A stretch of 23,731 nt of DNA from a virus. Each line of letters begins with the position of its first letter. Positions within the stretch are counted from its first letter, which is position 1. The DNA is taken from positions 1-23,731 of IMG/VR virus record IMGVR_UViG_3300044961_000337. One strand, given 5' to 3'. This document shows, piece after piece, positions 7,706-14,782 of the stretch. A model generated the notes under the pieces. The model saw nothing but the letters and a program-made list of their open reading frames with translations. It had not been told where the DNA came from and did no database searches. The translations under genes were made by a program, and so were the position numbers.

Positions 7706-7999
7706 ATGCAGCGCTTGATCGTCGATTGCGCTGGCTCGTCGGCGGGAGGCTCGCCCCCCACGACTCGGGTGGTCGAGCTAACCGGCGACGAACTCGCCGA
7801 GCACCAGGCCATGCAGGCCGTCGAGGCGGCGCGTGAGCAGGCTGCGGCGGACCGGCGAGCAGATTTGGAGACCAGGCGGGCCACGATCGTGGCGGAACTC
7901 CAGGCGATCCGAGACGCCACTGGCTGGGCGGCAGCGAAGCAGCCGCTGCTGCGGCTGCTGGTCTTCCTCATGCGGCGGCTTGGGGAGCGGGATAGCTGA
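7706..7999 (+). CDS. Small coiled-coil tail-associated protein
   Basis: A 97-residue protein. An N-terminal strand segment and VVELTGDELAEHQAMQ lead into a long charged helix (residues 35-70, EAAREQAAADRRADLETRR), probably a coiled coil, with a hydrophobic end (LLRLLVFLMRRL). Similar short proteins beginning with a strand pair and carrying a coiled coil lie beside tail-fibre genes in many phages. Its stop overlaps the next start (TGATG), showing translational coupling to the 617-residue tail protein. Confidence 0.55.
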   Translation: MQRLIVDCAGSSAGGSPPTTRVVELTGDELAEHQAMQAVEAAREQAAADRRADLETRRATIVAELQAIRDATGWAAAKQPLLRLLVFLMRRLGERDS

Positions 8000-9852
8000 T
8001 GAGCCGCTGGGGGAGCGCGAGCACTCTTTGGGGAGGGTCCGGTGACGCCGCGGCCGGCAGCCTAAACCAGCACCATGTCACGCTCGGCGGCGTCGGCCTG
8101 CTGCTCGCCCGCGGCGGCTACGACCGCTCAATCGCGCAGCAGTTCGCCGCCAAGCTGGTCACCGACGCCCTAACCAGCGACGCGAGGCTCGGCGAGCAGG
8201 AAGTGCTGCTCGACGATTGGTCCGGAGGTGAGGGCTACCTTCGCTATGACCCTGAGACCCCAAACCGCTACCGCCAGGGTTTCGGAATCGACGTCTATAC
8301 CGAGCCAGGTGCAGTCCAGCTGGGACCGCACGTCGTGACCGCACAGAGCACGGCCTTCAACGAACTGACAGTGGCCTATCCATATGGAGGCTCCCTATAC
8401 GTCGGAACCTCGGACGGCAAGATCTACAGCTGGAACGGCTCGAGCTGGAGTCTCTCGCACGATACCGGCAAGGCGGGCGGGATCCGCTCGATGACGACGT
8501 ACCAGAACCGTCTATATGTGGGCACCGGTACGGACGGCGCGGTGTTCAAATTTGACGGCACGACGTGGAGCACGGCCTTCACGGCCGCCTCCTCCACCGG
8601 CGTCTATGCGATGACGACTCACTACCGCCAGGCGGCGCAGTATCTATATATCGGCTCTGAGGCAGGTGGCGCGAACGACATGGCCCGAATCCACTTCTGG
8701 GACGACTCAGCGCTCTCGCTCGGCCAACTCGACACCGAGGAGCCGCGCGTGAGCGTCGCCGCGGTGTTGGGTGAGTATTGCTATTTCGTCGGCGTGGATA
8801 CCGCTGCACGGCGCAGCTCGGTCTATAGCGTCGATCAGAGCACGAGCGGCGGCCAGTGGCGCCACCATGTCAGCATGCCTGGCGTGACGATCGTGAGCGG
8901 CGCCGTATTTAACGATCTGCTCTATTTGGGAGATGCCAACGACGGTAAGATCTACAGTTGGGACGGCGAGAATCTGACGCTCGTCCACCAACTAGGCAGC
9001 GACGCTGCGCCGTATACGACCGCGATCCGCGGCATAAGCGTCTGGCGCGGGGCGCTCTGGATCTTCGCGCCAGACACCAGCGGCGGCACGCTGGGCCTGA
9101 TGCGCTACGACGGCACGAGCTGGTCGAGGCCGATCAGCGGACTGACGGGAACCACGCCGACGGGACTGGCGCAATATGCCGGCCAGCTATATATGCTCAC
9201 GGCCGCCACGGGTGCGGCGCAGTTATATCGGACGAACGGCACCATACGGGCCTCCGGTGAGGTCGAGAGCGGCCTGATCGACGCGCGCCTCTCGGGGACG
9301 AGCAAGCTCTGGCGCGGCGTGACGGTCTCACACTCTGCGCTCGTCTCGGGTCAGAGTGTGACGGTCCAGTACAAGCTCGAGGACAGCGGCTCATGGACGA
9401 CGCTCGGGACCAACTCGACCGTCGGCTCGACATCGGCGGATTTCGATTTCAGTAGCACGATCACTGCCAATCTGATCGCCTTCCGGATTTTGCTAGCGGG
9501 GACCGCCGGCAGCTCGTCGCCGCTTAAGGTATATGGTCTCTCGGCGCGATATCATCCGCAGCCTGCGGCGAAGCTCACCTGGTCGCTGTCCGTGCGCCTC
9601 GAGGGCACGGACAGCCGCAAAATGACCCGCATTGACGGTAGCGATGAGACAATGACCGGTGAGCAGATTTCAGCTGCCATCTGGGACCTGATTGACGTGA
9701 ACGAGCCGGTCGTGTTCACAGACATTGACGGGCAGGAGTATGACGTTCTGATCGACGAATACCGAGAGCAACTGGCTCCGAGCCTGCCACAAATCAACGC
9801 CGGGTCAGTCGGCTGGGAACTGGCCGGGCAGCTTCGCCTGATACAGGTATGA
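7999..9852 (+). CDS. Tail tip protein with beta-propeller repeats
   Basis: A 617-residue protein. Residues about 125-410 hold repeated blades with the signature LYVGTxDGxIYSWNGSSW (for example at residues about 131-148, again as LYVGTGTDGAVFKFDGTTW, and later LYLGDANDGKIYSWDG), a Kelch/propeller-like arrangement. Residues 420-530 look like a beta-sandwich, and the C-terminal 90 residues (LSVRLEG, DVNEPVVFTDIDGQEYDVLID) resemble tail attachment domains. The protein is likely a distal tail or receptor-binding component that recognises surface glycans. It is the last structural gene before the endolysin. Confidence 0.7.
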   Translation: MSRWGSASTLWGGSGDAAAGSLNQHHVTLGGVGLLLARGGYDRSIAQQFAAKLVTDALTSDARLGEQEVLLDDWSGGEGYLRYDPETPNRYRQGFGIDVYTEPGAVQLGPHVVTAQSTAFNELTVAYPYGGSLYVGTSDGKIYSWNGSSWSLSHDTGKAGGIRSMTTYQNRLYVGTGTDGAVFKFDGTTWSTAFTAASSTGVYAMTTHYRQAAQYLYIGSEAGGANDMARIHFWDDSALSLGQLDTEEPRVSVAAVLGEYCYFVGVDTAARRSSVYSVDQSTSGGQWRHHVSMPGVTIVSGAVFNDLLYLGDANDGKIYSWDGENLTLVHQLGSDAAPYTTAIRGISVWRGALWIFAPDTSGGTLGLMRYDGTSWSRPISGLTGTTPTGLAQYAGQLYMLTAATGAAQLYRTNGTIRASGEVESGLIDARLSGTSKLWRGVTVSHSALVSGQSVTVQYKLEDSGSWTTLGTNSTVGSTSADFDFSSTITANLIAFRILLAGTAGSSSPLKVYGLSARYHPQPAAKLTWSLSVRLEGTDSRKMTRIDGSDETMTGEQISAAIWDLIDVNEPVVFTDIDGQEYDVLIDEYREQLAPSLPQINAGSVGWELAGQLRLIQV

Positions 9853-10968
9853 ATGATGAGCACCGAGCTGCGAGCCTATGCGCGCGAGGTCGCCCGCCGG
9901 GAGGGGATCGACCCCGAGATGTTCGTGCGCCAGATCGACCAGGAGAGCGGGTTCGACCCGGACGCGTACAACGCGGCGAGCGGCGCCGCCGGCATTGCGC
10001 AGATCGTGGCGCGGTTCCATCCGGACGTGGACCCCTGGGACCCGATCGCCTCGCTCGACTACGCCGCGCGATGGATGGCGCAGCTCCGTGTCCAGCTCGG
10101 AACGTATCGTAAGGCGCTGGCGGCCTACAACTGGGGGCCGGGCAACGTCGCTCGGTGGGACGGCTCGCCGGACGGGCTGCCCGCCGAGACGCGCCACTAC
10201 CTGGACGTCATCCTCGGGCCCGGCTGGCCGGAGCCGGGTCAGGGCGGACCGGCGCCCGAGGAGGGCGCTGCCGACCAGTGGCTGCGCGTGGTCGAGGACG
10301 GCGTGCGGCTCAGGACTGAGCCCTCGACGTCGGCGCCGATCGTCACGCAGTTGAACCAGGGGACGCTCGTCGCGGCGCTCAGCCCCTTCGACTGGCGCCC
10401 GGTCCGCGTGGGCGAGCGCGTGGGCTGGATCGCATCCGACTTCCTCGCACCCGCCGAGACGCCCCCCGATCAGCCGCCCGCGGTCACCCGCTACCGCTTC
10501 GACCCGACGACGCCAACCGAGCTCCAGGTGCAGGACTGGACCTGTTCAATCAGATCGGTGATGTGGATGTTGAAGTCGATCGGGATCGCAGTGACCCCGG
10601 CCGAGGCCCAGGACGCAATGTCACCTCGGTACGTGAGCAGCGACCTCGGTCTGCTCGACGCGACGGGGGCCGGCATCGTGGAGGTGCTGCGCGAGCGCTG
10701 GCACCTTTCCGCGCGGAACGATCCCTCGGCGGCGTTCGACGAGGTGGCGGCGCTGGCCGGACGGGTCCCACTGGCGATCGGGCTGCGTAACTGGGGTGGA
10801 CGCGGCCAGGGCCACTGGAGCGCCGTCCGCGGCTTCGACAGCGCGCGACTGCTGCTGGCCAACCCGGCTGGGACGGGGCCGCGCTTCGGGCATCAGGCAC
10901 TGACGCGCTCCGATTTCGACGCGCGGGGCCCGGCGTCGATGGTCTGGATCCCGCTGGAGGACGGATGA
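9853..10968 (+). CDS. Three-domain endolysin: transglycosylase, SH3b, C39-like peptidase
   Basis: A 371-residue protein with no signal peptide. Residues 1-115 are a lytic transglycosylase/muramidase domain: QIDQESGFDP has the catalytic Glu31, and AAGIAQI and YNWGPGNV follow in order. Residues 140-200 are a bacterial SH3 domain (LRVVEDGVRLRTEPSTSAPIV) for wall binding. Residues 213-371 resemble a papain-fold C39-type peptidase: QVQDWTCS supplies Cys231 behind Gln residues, GHWSAVRGFD gives His321, and LANPAG gives Asn337. The protein should cut both glycan and peptide bonds. A start at 9856 is also possible. The sequence becomes clearly more GC-rich from here on. Confidence 0.82.
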   Translation: MMSTELRAYAREVARREGIDPEMFVRQIDQESGFDPDAYNAASGAAGIAQIVARFHPDVDPWDPIASLDYAARWMAQLRVQLGTYRKALAAYNWGPGNVARWDGSPDGLPAETRHYLDVILGPGWPEPGQGGPAPEEGAADQWLRVVEDGVRLRTEPSTSAPIVTQLNQGTLVAALSPFDWRPVRVGERVGWIASDFLAPAETPPDQPPAVTRYRFDPTTPTELQVQDWTCSIRSVMWMLKSIGIAVTPAEAQDAMSPRYVSSDLGLLDATGAGIVEVLRERWHLSARNDPSAAFDEVAALAGRVPLAIGLRNWGGRGQGHWSAVRGFDSARLLLANPAGTGPRFGHQALTRSDFDARGPASMVWIPLEDG

Positions 10969-10992
10969 TCGCTCAGCGACACGCTCGACGTC

Positions 10993-11280
10993 GTGATCGA
11001 CCAGGGATTCCACGGCTACCGCACGGAGCGGCTCAGGCTACTCGGCGTGAACACGCCCGAGCTGAAGGGGGCGACGCGAGCGGCCGGACTGGCCGCAAAG
11101 GCGTTCGTCGAGCGGTGGACGCACGGCGCCGACCATGACCAAGAGTGGCCGGAGATCGTCAAGACCGCCAAGAGCGACGCCTTCGGTCGCTTCCTGGCCG
11201 TCGTGTGGCGCACGTCGGACGCCCGCTGCCTCAACGACGACCTGCTCGACGCCGGCCACGCGGTGCCGTTCGCCGACTGA
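10993..11280 (+). CDS. Thermonuclease (SNase) family protein, N-terminus unclear
   Basis: The frame encodes the SNase fold core: RLRLLGVNTPELKG (metal/active-site loop, with Asn where staphylococcal nuclease has Asp40, then Glu43), and SDAFGRFLAVVW (Arg87 equivalent). SNase-like residues SDTLDVVID lie upstream of the first start codon (GTG 10993) but directly after the endolysin TGA (10966-10968), in the same frame as the endolysin. The first-strand Asp would therefore be lost with the GTG start. The ATG at 10965 overlaps the endolysin stop but is in another frame. The gene may be truncated, frameshifted or use an atypical start. It would degrade DNA or RNA if active. Confidence 0.6.
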   Translation: MIDQGFHGYRTERLRLLGVNTPELKGATRAAGLAAKAFVERWTHGADHDQEWPEIVKTAKSDAFGRFLAVVWRTSDARCLNDDLLDAGHAVPFAD

Positions 11281-11396
11281 GGTGCCAGGTGTCAGGACAC
11301 CATCGCCGAGGTCGATCGCGTGGTACCACAGCTGCTGCAGAGCCTCGGCCATGAGTTGCACTCGATTCACGCGTCCCCCAAACTGGCGCTCGCTGC
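11281..11396. other. Gap between convergent genes with short inverted repeats
   Basis: This gap separates the rightward nuclease gene from the leftward repressor gene. It contains GGTGTCAGGACACC (11288-11301; six-base stem, two-base centre) and the palindrome GTGGTACCAC (11320-11329). Either could aid termination of the converging transcripts, but neither has a T-run. No gene is recognised. Confidence 0.35.
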
Positions 11397-12380
11397 TCAC
11401 ACGAACTCGATGCCGAACAGCTCGGCTCGGCTGAGGCGGAAGCGCAGATAGACCGCCTGGCCCGGCTCCCGACCCAGATCCTCATTGACACCCCATCGGA
11501 CCGACGCGGCGGGCTGGTCGCCAGCGATCGGCGTCGCGTCCTCGAACGACCTACCCGGAATCGGCGCACCCGTCCGCGTTCGCGGCTCGATCCGGACACT
11601 CCCACCGCTCGCCGTCCTGACGTTCACGCGCAGCTGCTCGCTCGGCGGGTAGAACGCGGCGGTCGAGAACTCCCCGTCACCCTGGGCCTCCACCGCCATC
11701 AGCCGGCCATGCGGCCATCGCGCGTAGCCGGTCCGAACGATCGAGTCGAACCTCGGCGCCTTGTGCGGGATGTCGAAGCCGCTATACGGCAACACCCATG
11801 ATCCGTCCGGGAGCTCGGTCAGCTCGACGTGCGCGAACACATAACCGCTGTCCCACGCCCCAGGTGGCCCCTTCGTCAGGATGGGCGCCGTCGAAAGCCA
11901 GCTCCACACCTGGCCGTCGTGGCTCGACGCCAGGTGCACGCTCATCGAGTCGTCGGCATGGTCTATCAGCGCGTCGACCAGCCGCCGCTGGTCCGGCGTC
12001 ATGCTCGGGTACTTGCGGATGAACTCGGCGAGGGCGCGCGCCTTGGCGGGGCTCTTGACGCCTTCGGCGCGGATCAGCGCCTCGAGGTCGGGCATCGGCA
12101 CGTCGACGGCGAGGTCGGGATGGCTGCCGACCTCCGCTAGCTCACGGAGCGCCTCGGCATAGACGGCCGGGTCAAGCTCGCCGCTGAACGGATCGGTCGC
12201 CAGGCCGCGGGCGATGGCGCGGAGGCTGTCGCCGCTGATCCGGTCGCCGCGCAGCGCGGCGTAGACGGTCGGCCGGCTGACCCCGGCCAGCCGGGCCAGG
12301 GCGGCCGGCTGGAGCCGCTGGCGCTTCATCCAGACGTCCAGCGCATCTGCCAGGGCGGTCTTGTCGAGCACGCCGAGCAC
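11397..12380 (-). CDS. XRE-type repressor fused to a glycoside-hydrolase-like C-terminal region
   Basis: A 327-residue protein read leftward. The GTG at 12380 is preferred because GGAGG (rc of 12386-12390) precedes it by five bases and because the predicted transcript starts near 12395; the open frame extends further upstream but overlaps the promoter region and divergent gene. Residues 7-62 are a helix-turn-helix (LARLAGVSRPTVYAALRGD). Residues 63-145 are a helical linker. Residues 146-327 are unlike any repressor I know: HLASSHDGQVWSW, WDSGYVF and LPYSGFDIPHK resemble a propeller blade, and GYARWPHGRLMAVEA, LRVNVRTASGGSVRIE and YLRFRLSRAELFGIEF resemble the C-terminal beta-sandwich of glycosidase-like proteins. 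Position and promoter layout mark it as the lysogeny repressor. Confidence 0.72.
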   Translation of the reverse strand: MLGVLDKTALADALDVWMKRQRLQPAALARLAGVSRPTVYAALRGDRISGDSLRAIARGLATDPFSGELDPAVYAEALRELAEVGSHPDLAVDVPMPDLEALIRAEGVKSPAKARALAEFIRKYPSMTPDQRRLVDALIDHADDSMSVHLASSHDGQVWSWLSTAPILTKGPPGAWDSGYVFAHVELTELPDGSWVLPYSGFDIPHKAPRFDSIVRTGYARWPHGRLMAVEAQGDGEFSTAAFYPPSEQLRVNVRTASGGSVRIEPRTRTGAPIPGRSFEDATPIAGDQPAASVRWGVNEDLGREPGQAVYLRFRLSRAELFGIEFV

Positions 12381-12401
12381 GCCCACCTCCGTGTTTCCCG
12401 T

Positions 12402-12430
12402 ATCGTACAGCGCTTTTACAGGAGTGTCTA
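12402..12430 (-). promoter_or_regulatory. Leftward repressor promoter
   Basis: Read leftward, TAGACA (rc of 12425-12430; five of six -35 consensus bases) and TACGAT (rc of 12402-12407; four of six -10 bases) are separated by exactly 17 bases. Transcription would start near 12395, about 10-15 bases before the preferred repressor start. A TTTTACA element (12414-12420) lies in the spacer, where a bound repressor could regulate its own synthesis. Confidence 0.5.
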
Positions 12431-12477
12431 GCAATTCATCGTAAACCCCCTTGCGCTCTCGGGGCAAGTGTTTTACA
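12414..12477. promoter_or_regulatory. Candidate operator elements of the lysogeny switch
   Basis: Three related elements lie in the divergent control region: TTTTACA at 12414-12420, its inverted form GTAAAC at 12441-12446, and TTTTACA at 12471-12477. The first lies in the leftward promoter spacer, the second between the two -35 boxes and the third over the rightward -10 box. The second and third form an imperfect inverted repeat (CATCGTAAAC and GTTTTACAATGATG). This placement suits dual control by the two flanking helix-turn-helix proteins. Binding is inferred. Confidence 0.45.
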
Positions 12478-12479
12478 AT
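12451..12479 (+). promoter_or_regulatory. Rightward early promoter
   Basis: TTGCGC at 12451-12456 (three of six -35 bases) and TACAAT at 12474-12479 (five of six -10 bases) are 17 bases apart. Transcription would start near 12486, downstream of the ATGs at 12478 and 12481, which supports ATG 12511 as the start of the Cro-like gene. A TTTTACA element overlaps the -10 box. Confidence 0.55.
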
Positions 12480-12510
12480 GATGGCAATCACGCTTACGGA
12501 GCGATGGGGC

Positions 12511-12750
12511 ATGCATGTGGGAGAGCGCCTGCGTGAGCTGCGCAAGGCGCGCGGGTGGACGAAGACCGAGCTGGCGCGCCGAGCCGAGGTCTCGCGCCAG
12601 ACGGTGGTCTGCATCGAGCGCGAGGGTCACGACTACCCGATCAGCGACGTGATGCTCGCCCGCCTGGCGCTGGCGCTCGGGGTCCCGCTGGCGGAGCTGG
12701 ACCAGGACGCGGCGGTCCGCTTTGCGAAGCTGGTCGAGGTCGTCTCCTGA
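12511..12750 (+). CDS. Cro-like XRE-family regulator
   Basis: A 79-residue protein made almost entirely of one XRE helix-turn-helix domain: GERLRELRKARGWTKTELARRAEVSRQTV (residues 4-32) then ISDVMLARLALALGVPLAELD. ATG 12511 is chosen because the predicted promoter starts transcription near 12486 and GGAG at 12498-12501 lies nine bases upstream; GTG 12517 is an alternative. It diverges from the repressor gene across a short control region and heads the early operon, the position of cro in lambdoid phages. It probably represses the leftward promoter. Confidence 0.8.
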   Translation: MHVGERLRELRKARGWTKTELARRAEVSRQTVVCIEREGHDYPISDVMLARLALALGVPLAELDQDAAVRFAKLVEVVS

Positions 12751-13160
12751 TGGACGCGCCGCGTCCGCTCGTCGGGGTGGCGTGGGTCGCGCAGCGGACC
12801 GGCCTGCATCGGACCACGGTCCAGCAGGCGGCCGCGACGGGCCGGATCCCGGCCTATCGGGTGCTGTCGGACTGGCGGTTCGACCCCGACGAGATCGAGG
12901 CCTGGATCCAGGCCGGCTCGAACCGGCAGCTGGTGGCGGTCACGCCAGGGTCCGCGCCAGCGACCCGGGCGGCGCCGACGACTGGCCGACGGCGCGGTGG
13001 CGTGCCTGCCGGTGTGCCAAATCCACCCGCGCCGCTGGCGGTGCTCTTCCCCGCGGCGGCTCACCGCGGGGTCTACGACGAGGTGCCGGCTGAGTCACCG
13101 GCACGGCAGGCCGCACGCCGACGAGGGCGGAACAGGAAGGCGGCCGTCAGCGGGATCTGA
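12750..13160 (+). CDS. Excisionase/MerR-like helix-turn-helix protein
   Basis: A 136-residue protein whose start overlaps the Cro-like stop (TGATG). Residues 9-60 are an HTH_17-type winged helix: VAWVAQRTGLHRTTVQQAAATGRIPAYRV followed by DWRFDPDEIEAWI, the usual excisionase/MerR-like form with a recognition helix, a wing and a final helix ending in EAWI. Residues 65-136 are a low-complexity proline, alanine and arginine tail. No integrase is in the window, so it could be an excisionase or a general early regulator. The stop lies inside a strong hairpin. Confidence 0.7.
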   Translation: MDAPRPLVGVAWVAQRTGLHRTTVQQAAATGRIPAYRVLSDWRFDPDEIEAWIQAGSNRQLVAVTPGSAPATRAAPTTGRRRGGVPAGVPNPPAPLAVLFPAAAHRGVYDEVPAESPARQAARRRGRNRKAAVSGI

Positions 13161-13195
13161 CGGCCGCCCATTCGGTCGGGGTGGATGCCCCGACC
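13139..13195 (+). terminator. Tandem perfect hairpins after the excisionase-like gene
   Basis: Two perfect hairpins lie in tandem. The first pairs 13139-13149 (GGCGGCCGTCA) with 13158-13168, an 11-base stem with an eight-base loop, and includes the stop codon. The second pairs 13174-13181 (GGTCGGGG) with 13188-13195, an eight-base stem with a six-base loop. No T-run follows, so this would be a terminator of the GC-rich, T-poor type, an antitermination target, or an mRNA processing/stability element. It separates the regulator genes from the next early genes. Confidence 0.55.
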
Positions 13196-13210
13196 ACGCG
13201 AGGTGGTGCT

Positions 13211-13615
13211 GTGACAAGCATACCAAATGCTGGCCCCCAGGTGGGCGTGACGGCCGAGCTAGGGGCGATCGCTGAGAGGCGATCGTATGCCGTTGCGCTC
13301 TGGGACGGCCCGATCCAGGCGCTTTGGGACAGCCTGCTCTGGTACCAGGAGCAGGCCCGTCGCCTGGCCGAGCTGATCGCAGCCGGCAACCGCTCGCCGA
13401 GCGTCCGCGACGCCTGGCTCCGCTGCATGGACACGGTCGACGAGATCCTGGTCGAGATCGGCCAGCTGGAAGCCCAGGCGCGGGCCCAGGTCCGCGGGAT
13501 GGACGCGTTCATCGGCTGGGCGCGGCAGGGCTCGCGGATCGACGCGCTCCTGGCCGACCGCTTCCGCCGCCAGGAGGCGGGGCTGGCAGCGGACCAGCTG
13601 GTGGGGGGGGCCTGA
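13211..13615 (+). CDS. Early phage protein, helical, unknown function
   Basis: A 134-residue protein. GTG 13211 is chosen because GAGGTGG (13200-13206) lies just upstream; the earlier GTG at 13181 lies inside a hairpin. The protein is almost all helix, with amphipathic segments WDSLLWYQEQARRLAELIAAG and MDTVDEILVEIGQLEAQARAQV that could form a coiled coil. No family is recognised. An eight-G run (13603-13610) lies at its 3' end and serves as the probable ribosome binding site for the next gene; such runs are prone to length errors. Confidence 0.55.
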   Translation: MTSIPNAGPQVGVTAELGAIAERRSYAVALWDGPIQALWDSLLWYQEQARRLAELIAAGNRSPSVRDAWLRCMDTVDEILVEIGQLEAQARAQVRGMDAFIGWARQGSRIDALLADRFRRQEAGLAADQLVGGA

Positions 13616-13616
13616 G

Positions 13617-13889
13617 ATGGCGACGTTCGTCACCCTCACCGACTACTGGTCGGTCCACCGTGGGCGGGGGCGCCCCTGCCGGGTCACCGTCAACCTGGAC
13701 CTGGTGAAGACGATCCGCCGCCAGCCGGCGGGGCCGGAGGCCTACGGCTCGCCGAAGGGCGAGCACACCGAGATCTGGTTCGGCCGCTATGGCGACGACG
13801 CCGAGCGGGTGCTGGTCACCGAGACGCCGGCGCAGATCCTGGCCCAGGCCGGCCTGGGCCAGGTCCCGATCGGGGAGGTGATCGGATGA
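13617..13889 (+). CDS. FlbD-like small beta-rich protein
   Basis: A 90-residue protein. MATFVTLTDYW, RVTVNLDLVKTIRR, TEIWFGRYG and RVLVTETPAQILAQ follow the order seen in small FlbD-like phage proteins: a first strand, a VNLDLVKTI segment, a strand pair, then a final helix that begins ETPAQI. In this group a flagellar FlbD-type fold is reused for unknown phage functions. It starts one base after its neighbour and overlaps the WYL gene by four bases (ATGA), so the three are likely coexpressed. Confidence 0.55.
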   Translation: MATFVTLTDYWSVHRGRGRPCRVTVNLDLVKTIRRQPAGPEAYGSPKGEHTEIWFGRYGDDAERVLVTETPAQILAQAGLGQVPIGEVIG

Positions 13890-14782
13890 GCGCGCAGGTC
13901 AGCAGCAGCCGGCGGATGGTCGGCTACCGCTACCGCCGGATCTGGGCACTGGTCGAGACGATCGCCGCCGAGCCCGGCCACTCGCGGCGGGAGCTGGCCG
14001 ACCGGTTCTTCCTCTCGGATCGCCAGCTTCAGGACGACCTGACCCGGATCCGCGACGAGCTGGGGCTGCCGCTGGTCCGGTGCGGCGGCTACCGCTTCGC
14101 CGACGAGGGGGCGGGCGGAGGGGTCGGCTCCCCGTCCCTCCAGGAGGCCCAGCTGCTGGTGCTGGTGCTCGCGCTGGCGTGGCGCGAGCGCGCGGTGCCG
14201 AGGGAGCCGCTCGAGCGGCTGACGGCGAAGCTGCCGGGGATGTTCCCGCCGCACCTGCGCCCGCTGGTCGGCGAGACGCTGAAGGCGGTCCTGGCGCCGC
14301 GATCCAAGCCGGAGGGGCGGATCTTCACGGCGCTCGCGGACGCGATCGTCCACGGCAGCTGGGTGCAGTTGCACCGCCTTCCGATGGCACTGCCGCTGCT
14401 CGACTGCGCGGAGCCGGTCGTCAAGCCGGAGATCCTCCTGCCGTACCTGGGCGGCTGGTACCTGCTCGCCGAGACCGGTGCGGACGGCGTCTCGAGGATG
14501 TTCGACCTGGCGACGTTGACGGCGGTCACGGTCTCGCCCGAGGTCCCGCACCCGAAGGGGGGCGGCGATGAGCACGACGCGCGCCGCGGCCAGTTTCGCG
14601 ACCGACCTTCAGGCGGCCTGGGACGAGGCGCTGGCGGCGCGCGTCGACCACGAGGCCCGGTGCCAAGACGGCTGCCGGCTGGTGTACGGCCAGCACTGCG
14701 CGACAGGCGCCGTGCTGGCCGAGGCCGAGCAGCGGGCGTACCACGCGTGGTTCGCCACGCGCTTCCCAGGAGGGGACGATGA
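13886..14782 (+). CDS. WYL-domain transcriptional regulator
   Basis: The frame gives 298 residues. Residues 11-73 are a winged helix-turn-helix (HSRRELADRFFLSDRQLQDDL), and residues about 145-220 are a WYL domain with the literal GGWYLLAE at 189-196 and MFDLATLTAVTVS after it. WYL domains bind nucleic acid or nucleotides and often act as ligand-sensing regulators. Normal-looking sequence ends at about residue 227, exactly where the next gene starts; residues 228-298 are arginine-, glycine- and proline-rich and probably reflect overprinting by that gene in another frame, since no stop is present. The true functional end may be near 14567. Confidence 0.72.
   Translation: MSAQVSSSRRMVGYRYRRIWALVETIAAEPGHSRRELADRFFLSDRQLQDDLTRIRDELGLPLVRCGGYRFADEGAGGGVGSPSLQEAQLLVLVLALAWRERAVPREPLERLTAKLPGMFPPHLRPLVGETLKAVLAPRSKPEGRIFTALADAIVHGSWVQLHRLPMALPLLDCAEPVVKPEILLPYLGGWYLLAETGADGVSRMFDLATLTAVTVSPEVPHPKGGGDEHDARRGQFRDRPSGGLGRGAGGARRPRGPVPRRLPAGVRPALRDRRRAGRGRAAGVPRVVRHALPRRGR

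Noticed and set aside
12381-12614. Upstream extension of the repressor to 12614
   Set aside because: The extra residues are arginine-rich, lie over the promoters and run into the divergent Cro-like gene; GTG 12380 has its own ribosome binding site.
12555-12749. Earlier start for the excisionase-like protein
   Set aside because: The N-terminal stretch is a shadow of the Cro-like gene; the helix-turn-helix begins right after ATG 12750.
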